64,000 bases of DNA, taken from the NCBI GenBank assembly GCA_038277395.1, contig CM076196.1:26729260-26793259 (forward strand). Reading direction: 5' to 3'. This document shows, in pieces, positions 12,598 through 24,917 of this stretch. A program made the position numbers and the translations under genes. Source of the DNA: Dryocosmus kuriphilus. Lineage: Eukaryota; Arthropoda; Insecta; Hymenoptera; Cynipidae. How positions within the stretch are numbered: the stretch's first letter is position 1; each line of letters begins with the position of its first letter. Under the pieces are notes generated by a model. It had not been told where the DNA came from and searched no databases. It was given only the letters and a program-made list of their open reading frames with translations.

Positions 12598-12816
12598 TTT
12601 AGGGTTGCCTATAATTACTAATGGATTTCTTTTTTTATTGAGATAACGAATGTTTACTCAATTTACTAAAAAGATATCTTTTTTATTAAGAAAAAAATTC
12701 TTATAATAATATGATGTGAAGTAGTAATTTTTAGAAATTTTTATGTTTGGATTATTATTTTCTTCTGTATTGAGGAAAGTAATTTTCTGAATAGACTGAA
12801 ACGAAATCAACCAAAA
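12598..12816 (+). repeat. PLE-1 direct repeat (pseudo-LTR part), right, copy A
   Basis: Second member of the 8187-8404 pair. It ends at the repeated target AAAGTATTTGT, marking the right end of the insertion. A minus-strand frame of 82 residues across it is fortuitous. Confidence 0.85.
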
Positions 12817-13139
12817 AAAGTATTTGTATTCTTTATTGACTTTTAAGACGGCACTTGATACAGTGGACAAAAAAACACTATAACTTACATAACACAGGAA
12901 TATCATATAAAATGATAAACATTATAAAAAAGCGTGTATGAAAAAACGAAAGCCGAATATGAAAAGAAGGAATATCGAAAGCATTTGAAATTAGATTAGG
13001 AGTGAAAAACGGGAGTCTAAAAGTAGCAGTGATAGGACATTGTTATACTAGTGAGACTAAAAAGGATCTTCAAAATATAATAAATCAAATAGAGGAATAC
13101 TGTAAAAAGTGGAATCTAACGATAAAATATAGTTGTAGT
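12817..13139 (+). pseudogene. LINE reverse-transcriptase relic, piece 3 (copy A)
   Basis: Starting with the repeated target AAAGTATTTGT (12817-12827), the translation reads KVFVFFIDF and, after a one-base slip, KTALDTVDKKTL, NTGISYKMINIIKSVYE, and later SETKKDLQNIINQIEEYCKKWNLTI. This is the palm of the same LINE, including the first catalytic aspartate (FFIDF). The strand resumes exactly where piece 2 stopped, so PLE-1 split one element. The YADD segment itself appears to be lost or too decayed to read. Confidence 0.8.
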
Positions 13140-13141
13140 TA

Positions 13142-13617
13142 AGGTAAAAGGCCATATTATGGAACAGTGTCCTATTTTATGAGACAAAAAATATAATATC
13201 TCAATTTTAATTGCAAAACATCCTTATATCATAGGGGAAAAAATGTTTTTATAATTTGAAACATCTAATTAGAAAATCAACATTTTAAAAGACCAATTTG
13301 ACTCACTAAATAATTTTTTTTTTAAATTTAATATACCACTTCAAAACTTATACATAAGTGGACGTGAATAAGAGACAAAAGAGCGATAATTCGTAATGTT
13401 TTTATTTACTTACACTTAAAGATTTATATGCCTTTAAGTGGCAATGATTATTTTAATTATATTTTTACGGACCATAGTTTGTAATACACTAAGTTTTTTA
13501 TCAAAAAAAATTCAAATTAATTTTAAAATTAAGTGTATCACAATACGTTCTCTAGTATTTGAAAAGTCCGTATTTATGAAACATGGAATGGACTCTTCCA
13601 TTCTCCACGGACACATG
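13142..13617 (+). mobile_element. Truncated left end of the pogo transposon (copy A)
   Basis: Starts after TA (13140-13141) with the TIR AGGTAAAAGGCCATATTATG and is cut off at 13617 by the duplication junction. It contains small hairpins (CACTTAAAG...CTTTAAGTG at about 13409-13440; a TACACTAAG / AAGTGTA pair at about 13490 and 13530). The 71-residue frame here is not a gene. Confidence 0.8.
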
Positions 13618-14788
13618 CAACCAAATCCAAAGTTTTCAAGGCCGAAGACGTGACAAAGTTTTTACACGAAGCAGACGACAATGTCTATTTATTGACTAAG
13701 GTAAGCAAAAATTAATTACAAATTTCTAAACAAATGACCTCAATAATTTAATGTCTGAATAATAAAACCAAAAATACACACATATAATTTTAATCAATAT
13801 GATAATTTTTCTGAAAAATTGTTAAACAATCATAAAATATTTAGTTTTCAATATTTAAATATTGTCAGGATAATGTCATATACATATAAAAACATTACGT
13901 ACAAATAAAACATAAATAATAATATTAATAAAATAATTATTTAATTTCAGGTCGTAGCAATTTGTGGTATTTACGGAGCTGTACGCGGCTGTGAATTGAA
14001 AGATATGAAAGTCGAAAATGTCAAAGAAGAAGGACAATTAATTGTGATTGATATTCCTGAATCGAAAACTGAAAAAGGGATCAGAAGATTTGTTATATCT
14101 GAAGTACATGTACCAATTATTCAGAAGTATCGAGCTTTGCGTCCCAGTCACACACCAAAACAAACCGATTCTTCTTAAAATACAAGGTTGTTTTCAAATT
14201 AAAAAAATTTCTTTTTAAGGATCAGATGTTTCAAAATACATTTTTTTTAAATTTACGTTATGGATCTTTTTTTCCAATACATCATTTCTTAAATAATTAA
14301 ACAATTTTTTCAACAATAATTTGTATAATTGAAAAGTATACTGTTTTTTTTTATTTATTTGGAAAATTATTTTGTTACAGGGAAAATGTACTGTTCAACC
14401 AGTCGGAGAGAATAAATTCGCAGAAATGCCTAAAGAAATTGCAAGATTCCTGAAACTGGAAGAACCTCATCGATATACTGGCCATGCATACCGCAGAACT
14501 TCAGCCACAATTGTCGCTGATGCAGGAGTGGACATCCGCGTTTTAAAGCAACACGGCGGGTGGACTTCAAATTCTGTCGCCGAAGGTTACGTCGAAAGAT
14601 CCATGAAAGCCAAAAAGGATATTGGCAACATCATTTCATCTACAATTGCAAAACCCGAAAAAGAAAAACCTAACATTATAGTAGCGTCCGATGAAAACAG
14701 AAACATGAACGTTAGCCTCCAAAATGAGATAAATGATAAATGGATGCATTTTCATAATTGTAATGTAACTATTCATTGTAACAAGTGA
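13618..14788 (+). pseudogene. Crypton-like tyrosine recombinase, 5'-truncated, three exons
   Basis: Three coding blocks join in frame. Exon 1 (to 13700, donor GTAAGC) reads KSKVFKAEDVTKFLHEADD; exon 2 (13951-14186, acceptor TTTCAG) contains ICGIYGAVRGCELKDM with the first catalytic Arg; exon 3 (14381-14788, acceptor TTACAG) contains HAYRRTSAT (His-x-x-Arg), LKQHGGW (second His/Trp position) and the nucleophile region GYVERSM. This Arg/HxxR/H/Tyr set is the tyrosine recombinase catalytic core, and the style (GH.YRRTSAT...HGGW.S..VAEGY) is that of insect Crypton-type or derived YR proteins. A one-base deletion near 14165 shifts exon 2 into a stop. The N-terminal part was removed by the duplication junction. 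Confidence 0.78.
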
Positions 14789-15221
14789 CTAAAATCAGCG
14801 CAAAATTTCATGTAGATTTTTATGAAGATCTATGTTTACTGAGTAACATGTTTATTTTCAAGTCTGTATTTTAAATTCCTTCAAATGTTTAAAATGTTAT
14901 AATCGTTTCTAATTACAAACTTTATCTAAAAAATGGATTTGATCATTGTAATTTTACGTTAATTTTTACCTTTGTCTTTTCTAAAAATCAAAAGAAATTA
15001 CGTATAAATTAGTTTTGAAATTCGATTTTAGTGATGAATCATATATTATTTCATCCGTGGAATTTTGTCGTTTATGAAAAACTTTTTAATTCCTTGTTTA
15101 TGATGATCGGGTTTATTGTGGATTATTTTGAATTTATTGCGTTTTTCACTGTAATTTTGTAAGAAAGATTGTAAAAAATCAAAGACAATTTTTTCATTTT
15201 AATTCTACGTTTATCTTAATT
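14789..15221. other. Non-coding AT-rich flank
   Basis: Probably the 3' region of the Crypton-like relic. I see no ORF, inverted repeat or recognisable element. Confidence 0.4.
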
Positions 15222-15304
15222 CGGGGGGCTTCGCCCCCCGAACCCCCCCGAGAAGGGGCTTCGCCCCTAGACCCCGCCGGGGGGCAAGCCCCCCGGACCC
15301 CCCC
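15222..15304. repeat. GC-rich island of three perfect hairpins
   Basis: In an otherwise AT-rich stretch: GGGGGGC-TTC-GCCCCCC (15223-15239), GGGGC-TTC-GCCCC (15255-15267) and CCGGGGGGC-AA-GCCCCCCGG (15277-15296), separated by C-rich spacers. Each arm pair is perfect. Confidence 0.9.
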
Positions 15305-15445
15305 TAAATGTATCTTCCGTACGTTTCGGAAGAAAGCCTTTCATCCCGAATTCTCATTTTAATTTAAACTCTTATTTAAGTTTACTATTCATAACATTAA
15401 TTTCAATTCAATCAAATTCAACATTGGTGAACGTTCATTACAATA

Positions 15446-15866
15446 TTGGGTGCGTGTAAATTTTTGAGGGATGTGGTTTGCACGACGTCGGTAAAAGGCC
15501 CCATAATCCCAATTTTTTATGGGACTTTATATAGGGCATTTACGGACTTTTTGCGGATAAAATATCGTATGCGGTGGCAGAACCAGCGATTATTTAAGAA
15601 AAAAAAGGGAAAAATGAAAATTTTTTTGGCTAAAGTTAGAGCCCTAAATGAGCCCTAAATTATGGTAACAGAGACAACTTAGAAACTGCATTGATTCTGG
15701 TAGTGGTTCTGCTAGCTTAACGTCAAGCTGACAGAACCAGCGTTTTTTGAATGAAAATAAGGAGCCCTAAATTCGGGAATGTGGCATTAAATTAGCCCTA
15801 AATGAGCCCTTAATTTTGCTCTATGAGTGATTGTGATATTAAAAAATGGTTCTGCCAGCTTGACCC
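15446..15866. repeat. Cluster of short repeated words, possible small mobile element
   Basis: GGCAGAACCAGCG (about 15574), an interrupted palindrome GGTTCTGCTAGCTT / AAGCTGACAGAACC (about 15705-15738) and GGTTCTGCCAGCTTGAC (about 15848) are variants of one motif in both orientations. GAGCCCTAAAT recurs at about 15640-15655, 15760 and 15795. A 70-residue frame at 15446-15658 is not convincing as a gene. Confidence 0.45.
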
Positions 15867-17379
15867 ACCTTTAATATTATACAATTATAAACATTTTCAT
15901 TTAAATAAATACATAAACCTGATTGAAATAAAAAGTACTTTAAACGTTGATTTAAATTTAGTTGGTTCAATTTGACGAGAAACAAAACTGGTTACTAAAC
16001 TTTATCTCAATCAAAAAACTAAGTTTAAAATAAAGAAACCATGGAAAAAAACAATAAATTATAAAAGCAATTTGTGAAATACGATAAATACACGTGAAGA
16101 TTCTTAAAATTTATTGACATAACTAAATATTTCTTCCATTTAAAAAAGCTACTTCACATGGAAAGTACAAAAGTTTAAGTAATGTAAGCAAGAAATTATA
16201 AAAAACGCTGAGTAAAAATTTACAGGTAGACCATGTTTTTAACAATTTATTGTCACTTACCTTAAAAACTAAAACACGTAATACTTGTTCTTACATTGCA
16301 ACGATTGCAATTTAACCATTAACCTTCAATATGAAGATCTTGATATTTCCCGCAATATTCCCACACACACGTTTACAACCAATCATAATTACTCTTTACT
16401 AAAATAACCATTCTCAGTTCTAAAACGTTCCCGCGAATATATATCATCCAATAATAAGAGGAATAAAAATTCATTGCGCCCGCGCATATTAATTGTGGCG
16501 CGTATTTTTGAATTTCTTGAAAGTCAAACTATGTGATAATTCTTATAGAGAAGAAGAATCTAAACTTTGTAAAATAAAGGGAAAAATGGTAAAATTGGGT
16601 TAAAATTCTGGATTTTAGGGTTTTAAGGGGATTTTACAGATTTAAGGGGGAAAAAAGGGGACGGAGTAGCATCCCTGTAATTACTGATAGCAGAAAAGAT
16701 TTCGTGCTCTTTATCGATTTCATTATATGGACATAGAGAGAGTAAAAACTCTTCAGATCTTTGATATTCTTTTTTCTTGCTAGAGAAGCACTGGATATGA
16801 GCTTTGAGTTAAACTTTTTAGGGGTGGTCAGCAGAGGTTTGGCTAACGCGGCAAAAAAGTTCCAATATGTATATGCAAAAGAGGCTGAAAGTTTTGCTAT
16901 GCGGCAGTCAAACTTCTGGGTAATCTAGTCTAAAATCCGAGTGCATCACTCGATCCATAACTTTCAATACTTTTAATTTTCAACATTTCTGTTTCACTAA
17001 TGGAATTATCTTTCAGATATACGAAGAAATGATGCGTAGAGGCCAAAAAGAGAATGGCATCTTGTAACTTAAATACAGAGCAAAGAGTACCATTTATAAA
17101 TGAATGAATTTAACTTTGTGCTATGCCAAATAGTAAATTTTACCACTATGATGGCTTTTGTAATTCTGTTTTGTCACAAAATATTGTAGAAATTATTCAT
17201 CCGAGAAAAACTATACATGGAATTCATATGCGAATTCCAGAGCATCAGAGTGTCACCGATAATGCGAAAAAATATTTCTCCATAAAAAGGTCTTGAAGCG
17301 TTAAGAAGCCAAGATGCGGTATTAGGAAGGTATCAGCTCCAACCGTCTGAAAACATTTCACGAATCCAATCATGCATAA
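15867..17379. other. Unassigned AT-rich stretch upstream of the LINE relic
   Basis: I found no ORF above about 45 codons and no RNA gene. The right part (about 16690-17379) may include the decayed 5' portion (endonuclease and start of RT) of the LINE whose RT is readable from about 17380, but I cannot identify motifs. Confidence 0.3.
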
Positions 17380-17533
17380 CGCAAAATTCGAGAGCGATAT
17401 TAAATCTACGGCATTAAATCTGCCATCCCTGGATCGCCTAGCACATGAATTTTACAAAAATGCACCCATTATGTTTTTTTGAAAAAATTTAGAGATATAC
17501 ACGATAGCGAAAAGTTTCAAAGAATTAATACTG
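17380..17533 (+). pseudogene. LINE reverse-transcriptase relic, piece 1
   Basis: Translated on the plus strand this reads, with one frameshift, LDRLAHEFYKNAP and then KKFRDIHDSEKF, which matches the region just before the first reverse-transcriptase motif of insect non-LTR elements (typically ...GPDGIP.EFYKNAP...). It stops at the TTCCCA target of the AT-rich element. The reading frame continues in piece 2 (25928-26171) once the two insertions are skipped. The exact left limit of the LINE is not visible. Confidence 0.6.
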
Positions 17534-17539
17534 TTCCCA
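17534..17539. repeat. Target-site duplication TTCCCA, left
   Basis: TTCCCA immediately precedes the left terminus CTAGCAATGTGCCG. The same six bases follow the right terminus at 24912-24917 (and at 5820-5825 in copy A). Confidence 0.7.
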
Positions 17540-20500
17540 CTAGCAATGTGCCGTTTCAGAAACTTATACTTTCTGAAACTTTCGGTGGAAAGTTTCAATG
17601 AAAAGTTTCAATGCCAGTGAAATTTATGAAACTTTAGAGTTTCTAGCTACATTTATGATAATTATAGATTGGAAAATGCCTCATTTACATTCGAAATAAG
17701 CCTTTCCATATTATAAACTACATCTTCCTTTCTAAAAACTGTCAAACCTACTCAAATATTAAATAAACTGAGTCAGACCTAACATAACCTAACATAAATA
17801 CGCGGCAAAGTTTGAAAGTTTGTTCATGGTTTATAATAACTTAATTAAAACACTTTTAATCAAATTTGTTCATGAAACTTATTTATATTTTACACTTCAT
17901 GTAACTTTTTTTCTGTTTACCATATCTTGTAATTAAAGCTGTTTATCTTTGTTTAAAACCAGAAATTGCAATAATTAATTTAATATTGATATCATGAGTC
18001 CAGACAATCTCTAAGCAATTTTCTAGCGATAAATAAATTATTTGTTTATGCAAATAAAATAATTTCTAAGTAATATTCGAGAAGCAATAAATAATTTTTT
18101 AATTTCACTGCACCTGAAGAAGCATTTACAATTATTTTAATAATTTTAATCGAGAAAATTAGCGTTCGCTATTTTAAATGATTTTCAAGAGTTTAAAGAG
18201 ATCTTAAAAACATTTCAAAGCGTTTTCAGAGATTTTAAAAGATTTTTTTTTTAATTTCAAAGGATTTCAAGCGATTTCAAGCATTTTTAAGGAGTTCTAG
18301 GGGATTTATAAAAAAAATTTTTGATTGAAAGTATTTCAAAAGATTTAAAACAATTTTTAAGAATGTTACAAAATTTAAAGAATATAAATGTAAATAGGTA
18401 TTTAAAAATCTATTAACATACTTGTAATTAACCTTGCAATTCTTCAAATTCATTCGAAATGACATGGAATGTCTTGAAAAAACTGGATTTTTTTTAAATT
18501 CTTTAAAAACCATTGAAGTTCCTTAAAATCATTATAAATCCTTTTAAATATTTACAATTTCTTTACACCCCTCTAAAATCCCTCGAAACTCCTTTAAATC
18601 GCTTTAGATCGATTGAAATCCTTTCAAACTTTTAAAAATGGTCTGAGATCTATCATTGAAATATTTTAAAAATCACTTTAAGTTCTTTAAAATCATTAAA
18701 AATTCCTTGAATTTCCTTGCAATATTTCGTAATGCTTCAGGATCTCTAAAAGATTCCAAAAATCATATGAAATCTCTTAAAATTCTTTAAAGTTTCTTTG
18801 AAATCCCTTAAAATTCTTTAAATTCATTCAAAATTACCTAAATCTCTTAAAAAATCCTCAAACTCATTTAAAACTTAGAAAATTTTCAAAAAATCATTAG
18901 AAATATTTAAAAATAGTTTAAAGTTTTTGAAAATGCTTTATTATCCTCTGAAACTCCTAGAAATCATATTTTTAAAATTCCTTTAAATTCTTTTAAATCT
19001 CTTGAAATACTTTAAAATATTACAAAATCCTTTAAAATCTCTTGAAATTCCTTAAACTCTTTCTAAGTAAGTCGCTTAAAATCCATTGAAACTTTTTAAA
19101 ATATTAAAAATATTTTTAACATCACTCGAAATTCTTTAAAATTTTTCAAAGTTCTTGGAAATACCTTAAAATCACTATAAATTGTTCGAAATGTCTTCGA
19201 ATGTTTAAAAATTATTCGAAATTTAATAAAATATTATTAAATATTTTAAAAATCACTTCAACATTTTTAAAATGTTTTAAAATCACTCAAATTTATTTAA
19301 AATACTTTGATATACCTTAAAACCTCTTAAGAAATCAAAAAGTCACTGAAAATCTGCTGAAAATTAGTAAAAATATTTTTAAATCTATTGAGATATTTTG
19401 AGATCTGCTTAAAATCGCTTCATATTCTTTAAAATTCAAAAACAACTTTTAAATACATTACAATATTTCCAAATCCCTTAAGAAATTTTAAAATATTCGT
19501 TAAAAAAAATTTTGAAAAAACCATTATTACTTTTAAATCTTTTTAAATTTCCTCGAAATTCTTCAAGATCATTTTAATTCCTTAAAAAATATTACACGAT
19601 CCATTAAAATCTCTTGAAATTCCTTAAACTCTTTCTAAGTCGCTTAAAATCCATTGAAACTTTTTAAAATATTAAAAATATTTTTAACATCACTCGAAAT
19701 TCTTTAAAATTTTTCAAAGTTCTTGGAAATACCTTAAAATCACTATAAATTGTTCGAAATGTCTTCGAATGTTTAAAAATTATTCGAAATTTAATAAAAT
19801 ATTATTAAATATTTTAAAAATCACTTCAACATCTTTAAAATGTTTTAAAATCACTCAAATTTATTTAAAATACTTTTATATACCTTAAAATCTCTTAAGA
19901 AATCAAAAAGTCACTGAAAATCTTCTAAAAATTAGTAAAAATATTTTTAAATCTATTAAGATATTTTGAGATCTGCTTAAAATCGCTTTATATTCCTTAA
20001 AATTCAAAAACAACTTTTAAATACTTTACAATATTTCCAAATCGCTTAAGAAATTTAAAAATATTCGAAAAAAAAATTCTGAAAAACCATTATTACTTTT
20101 AAATCTTTTTAAATTTCCTCGAAATTCTTCAAGATCATTTTAATTCCTTAAAATATTACACGATCCTTTAAAATCTCTTGAAAAATTTTAAAATCATTTG
20201 AAGTCGCTTAAAATCCTTCCAAAGTTTTAAAAATATTTTAAAGTGTTTTTATGTATTTCGAAATTTTGTAAAAATCATTCCAAATTCTTTTAAATACTTT
20301 AAAATGTTTTTAAATTACTTAAAATCGTTCTAAATTACTTTAAATCTTTTAAATTTTTAATATCGTTTAAAATCCTTTGAAATTTTTTAAAAATCATTTC
20401 TTAAAATCTTTCCAAATTGATTAAAATATTTGAAAATGATTAAAAAAATTTGAATTTTTTTTTTAAAGTGCAAGATTGTTTAAGATCCTTCAGAATTCTT

Positions 20501-23500
20501 CGAAAATCCTTTAAAATCCTTCGAAATTTCTTCTAATCACTTGAAATTGTCGGAAATTTCATAAAATCATTTGAAGTCGCTTGAAATCTTTCGAAATTTA
20601 TTGAAATATTTTTAAATGCATTGAAATATTTTAAAATGCATTGAAATATTTCGAAAATTTTTTCAAATCACTCTAAATTATATAAAACCTTTTGAAATTT
20701 TTTTAAAATACTTGAAGTTGTTTGAAATCCTTTTAAGTTTTTAACAATGATTCGAAATTTAATAAAATACTATTAAATATTTTAAAAATCACTTAAACAT
20801 CTTTCAAATGTTTTAAAATCACTTAAATTAATTTAAAATACTTGATATACCTTAAAATCTCTTAAGAAATCAAAAAGTCACTGAAAATCTTCTAAAAATT
20901 AGTAAAAATATTTTTAAATCTATTGAAATATTTTAAAAATCACTTTAAGTTCTTTAAAATCATTAAAAATTCCTTGAATTTCCTTGGAATATTTCGTAAT
21001 GCTTCAGAATCTCTAAAAGATTCCCAAAAATCATCTGAAATCTCTTAAAATTCTTTAAAGTTTCTTTGAAATCCCTTAAAATTCTTTAAATTCATTCAAA
21101 ATTACCTAAATCTCTTAAAAATCCTCAAACTCATCTAAAATTAAGAAAAATTTTCAAAAATCATTAGAAATACTTAAAAATAGTTTAAACTTTTTGAAAA
21201 TCCTTTATTAACCTCTGAAACTCCTAAAAAATCATTTTAAATCCTTTTAAAATTTTATTAACATACTTTGAGATGTTTTTGAAATCACTTTATGTTCTTA
21301 AGAATCCTTAAAAATCTCTTGAACACTTTTAAAATATTTTATATTTCTTCAAAATATTTAAAGAATTCCTAAGAATCACTTAAAATCTCTTGATATTCTT
21401 TTAAGTTTCTTTGAAATATCTTGAAATTTTTCCAATGCATTCAAAATGGCTTGAAATCCCTTAAAATTGCTTTGAAGTAGTCTATTTATTTTCTATTTTA
21501 TAAAATCTCTTAAAGTTCTTTAAAATCACTGAAAATATTTTGAAGTTTTCGAAAATATTTTTAAGATTCCTTTAAATTCTTTTAAATCTCTTGAAAATGC
21601 TTTAAAATATTACAAAATTCTTTAAAATCTCTTGAAATTCCTTAAACTCTGTTGAAGTCGCTTAAAATCCATTAAAACTTTTTAAAATGTTAAAAATATT
21701 TTTAAGATCACTCGAAATTCTTTAAAATCTTTCAAAGTTCTTGGAAATATCTTAAAATCACTATAAATTGTTCGAAATGTCTTCGAATGTTTAAAAATTA
21801 GTCGAAATTTAATAAAATATTTTTAAATATTTTAAAAAATCACTTCAACATTTTTAAAATGTTTTAAAATCACTTTTTATTTAAAATACTTTGATATAGG
21901 TACCTTAAAATCTCTTAAGAAATCAAAAAGTCACTGAAAATCTACTAAAAATTAGTAGAAATATTTTTAAATCTATTGAAATATTTTGAGATCTGCTTAA
22001 AATCGCTTTATATTCTTTAAAATTCAAAAACAACTTTTAAATACTTTACAATATTTCCAAATCCCTTAAGAAATTTAAAAATATTCGTAAAAAAAATTTT
22101 GAAAAACCATTATTACTTTTAAATCTTTTTAAATTTCCTCGAAATTCTTCAAGGTCATTTTAATTCCTTAAAATATTACACGATCCTTCAAAATCTCTTG
22201 AAAAATTTTTAAATCATTTGAAGTCGCTTAAAATCCTTATAAATTTTTAAAAATATTTAAAAATGTTTTTATGTATTTTAAAATTTTGTAAAAATCATTC
22301 CAAATTCTTTTAAATACTTTAAAATATTTTTTAAATTACTTAAAATTGTTCTAAATTATTTTAAATCCTTTTAAATTTTTAATATCGTTTAAAATCCTTT
22401 AAAATTTTTTGAACAACATTTCTTAAAATCTTTCGAAATTGATTAAAATATTTGAAAATGATTAAAAATTTTTTCCATTTTTTTTTAAATCACTCTAGAC
22501 TGTTTAAGATCCTTCAGAATCCTTCGAAAATCCTTTAAAATCCTTTGAAATTTCTTCAAATCACTTGAAATTGTCAGAAATGTCTTATAATCATTTCAAG
22601 TCGCTTGAAATCTTTCGAAATTTATTGAAATATTTTTAAATGCATTGAAATATTTTAAAATGCACTGAAATATTTCGAAAATTTTTTCAAATCTCTCTAA
22701 ATTATATAAAACCCTTTGAAAATTTTTTTAAATTACTTGAAATTGTTTGAAATCCTTTTAAGTTTTTAACAATGATTCGAAATTTAATAAAATACTATTA
22801 AACATTTTAAAAATCACTTCAACATCTTTAAAATGTTTTAAAATCACTTAAATTTATTTAAAATTCTTTGATATACCTCAAAATCTCTTAAGAAATTAAA
22901 AAGTCACTGAAAATCTTCTAAAAATTAGTAAAAATATTTTTAAATCTATTGAAATATTTTGAGATCTGCTTAAAATCGCTTTATATTCTTTAAAATTCAA
23001 AAACAACTTTTAAATACTTTACAATATTTCCAAATCCCTTAAGAAATTTAAAAATATTCGTAAAAAAAATTTTGAAAAACCATTATTACTTTTAAATCTT
23101 TTTAAATTTCCTCGAAATTCTTCAAGGTCATTTTAATTCCTTAAAATATTACACGATCCTTCAAAATCTCTTGAAAAATTTTTAAATCATTTGAAGTCGC
23201 TTAAAATCCTTATAAATTTTTAAAAATATTTAAAAATGTTTTTATGTATTTTGAAATTTTGTAAAAATCATTCCAAATTCTTTTAAATACTTTAAAATAT
23301 TTTTAAATTACTTAAAATTGTTCTAAATTATTTTAAATCCTTTTAAATTTTTAATATCGTTTAAAATCCTTTAAAATTTTTTGAACAACATTTCTTAAGA
23401 TCTTTCGAAATTGATTAAAATATTTGAAAATGATTAAAAATTTTTTCCATTTTTTTTTAAATCACTCTAGACTGTTTAAGATCCTTCAGAATCCTTCGAA

Positions 23501-24911
23501 AATCCTTTAAAATCCTTTGAAATTTCTTCAAATCACTTGAAATTGTCAGAAATGTCTTATAATCATTTCAAGTCGCTTGAAATCTTTCGAAATTTATTGA
23601 AATATTTTTAAATGCATTGAAATATTTTAAAATGCACTGAAATATTTCGAAAATTTTTTCAAATCTCTCTAAATTATATAAAACCCTTTGAAAATTTTTT
23701 TAAATTACTTGAAATTGTTTGAAATCCTTTTAAGTTTTTAACAATGATTCGAAATTTAATAAAATACTATTAAACATTTTAAAAATCACTTCAACATCTT
23801 TAAAATGTTTTAAAATCACTTAAATTTATTTAAAATTCTTTGATATACCTCAAAATCTCTTAAGAAATTAAAAAGTCACTGAAAATCTTCTAAAAATTAG
23901 TAAAAATATTTTTAAATCTATTGAAATATTTTGAGATCTGCTTAAAATCGCTTTATATTCTTTAAAATTCAAAAACCACTTTTAAATACTTTACAATATT
24001 TCCAAATCCCTTAAGAAATTTAAAAATATTCGTAAAAAAAATTTTGAAAAACCATTATTACTTTTTAAATCTTTTTAAATTTCCTCGAAATTCTTTAAGG
24101 TCATTTTAATTCCTTAAAATATTACACGATCCTTCAAAATCTCTTGAAAAATTTTTAAATCATTTGAAGTCGCTTAAAATCCTTATAAATTTTTAAAAAT
24201 ATTTAAAAATGTTTTTATGTATTTTGAAATTTTGTAAAAATCATTCCAAATTCTTTTAAATACTTTAAAATATTTTTAAATTACTTAAAATTGTTCTAAA
24301 TTATTTTAAATCCTTTTAAATTTTTAATATCGTTTAAAATCCTTTAAAATTTTTTGAACAACATTTCTTAAGATCTTTCGAAATTGATTAAAATATTTGA
24401 AAATGATTAAAAATTTTTTCCATTTTTTTTTAAATCACTCTAGACTGTTTAAGATCCTTCAGAATCCTTCGAAAATCCTTTAAAATCCTTTGAAAATTCT
24501 TCAAATCACTTGAAATTGTCAGAAATGTCTTATAATCATTTCAAGTCGCTTGAAATCTTTCGAAATTTATTGAAATATTTTTAAATGCATTGAAATATTT
24601 TAAAATGCACTGAAATATTTCGAAAATTTTTTCAAATCTCTCTAAATTATATAAAACCCTTTGAAAATTTTTTTAAATTACTTGAAATTGTTTAAAATCC
24701 TTTTAAGTTTTTAACAATGATTTGAAATTTTATAAAATATTTTAATATATAATGTTTGTAATGTAAACATTTCAAAAATATATAATTTATATACGCTAAA
24801 TTTGTTACATTTTCATAAGTTTCGTCAAAAATTTCGTTGGTCATAAATTTCACGTTTTGAAACTTTCAAAGTGAAAGTTTCCAAATGAAACTTTCAACGG
24901 CACGTTGCTAG
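17540..24911. mobile_element. 7.4-kb AT-rich non-autonomous element with ~100-bp TIRs
   Basis: The left end (17540 to about 17640) reads CTAGCAATGTGCCGTT and then copies of GAAAGTTTCA; the reverse complement of the right end (about 24812-24911) reads CTAGCAACGTGCCGTT with the same GAAAGTTTCA words and a shared GTGAAATTTATGA segment. Ends are flanked by TTCCCA on both sides. The interior is almost pure degenerate AT-rich repeat with no credible ORF, so it must depend on another transposase. It lies inside a LINE reverse-transcriptase relic. Six-base duplications occur with Polinton/Maverick and some other DNA elements, but I see no superfamily-specific gene, so the family is unassigned. Confidence 0.72.
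21800..24715. repeat. Three ~973-bp tandem units within the AT-rich element (copy B)
   Basis: The landmark CTCTCTAAATTATATAAAAC recurs at 22693, 23665 and 24638, a spacing of 972-973 bases. Neighbouring landmarks such as the TTACACGATCC word recur with the same spacing. Further left, a ~566-bp repeat is seen (AACATCACTCGAAATTC at about 19110 and 19680). Confidence 0.85.
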
Positions 24912-24917
24912 TTCCCA

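Larger units (their letters stand above)
7084..12816 (+). mobile_element. Penelope-like element PLE-1 with inverted partial copy, copy A
   Basis: The insertion is bounded by AAAGTATTTGT on both sides (7073-7083 and 12817-12827) inside the LINE. It contains, left to right, an inverted 5'-truncated copy of the element's 3' end (7084-8186), a ~218-bp direct repeat (8187-8404), an upstream region, a broken RT plus GIY-YIG coding region on the plus strand, a 3' region with a hammerhead ribozyme, and the second direct repeat (12598-12816). Direct pseudo-LTRs and an inverted 5' partial copy are characteristic of Penelope-like elements. Confidence 0.88.
1..13617. repeat. Copy A of a ~19.08-kb direct duplication (left part outside window)
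   Basis: Bases 1-13617 match copy B up to 32693 at an offset that drifts between about 19071 and 19098. The match covers the AT-rich element, MITE-like element, LINE pieces, PLE-1 and the first 476 bases of the pogo transposon. It stops abruptly after ACGGACACATG at 13617, where copy A runs into Crypton-like coding sequence while copy B continues into the rest of the pogo element. The differences I noticed are almost all 1-7 base indels in homopolymers or short repeats. This is either a very recent tandem duplication or an assembly/haplotype artefact. Confidence 0.93.

Noticed and set aside
18277..18513. 78-codon minus frame at the left of the AT-rich element
   Set aside because: Composition follows the surrounding AAAT/TTTC words; it is a frame in degenerate repeat.
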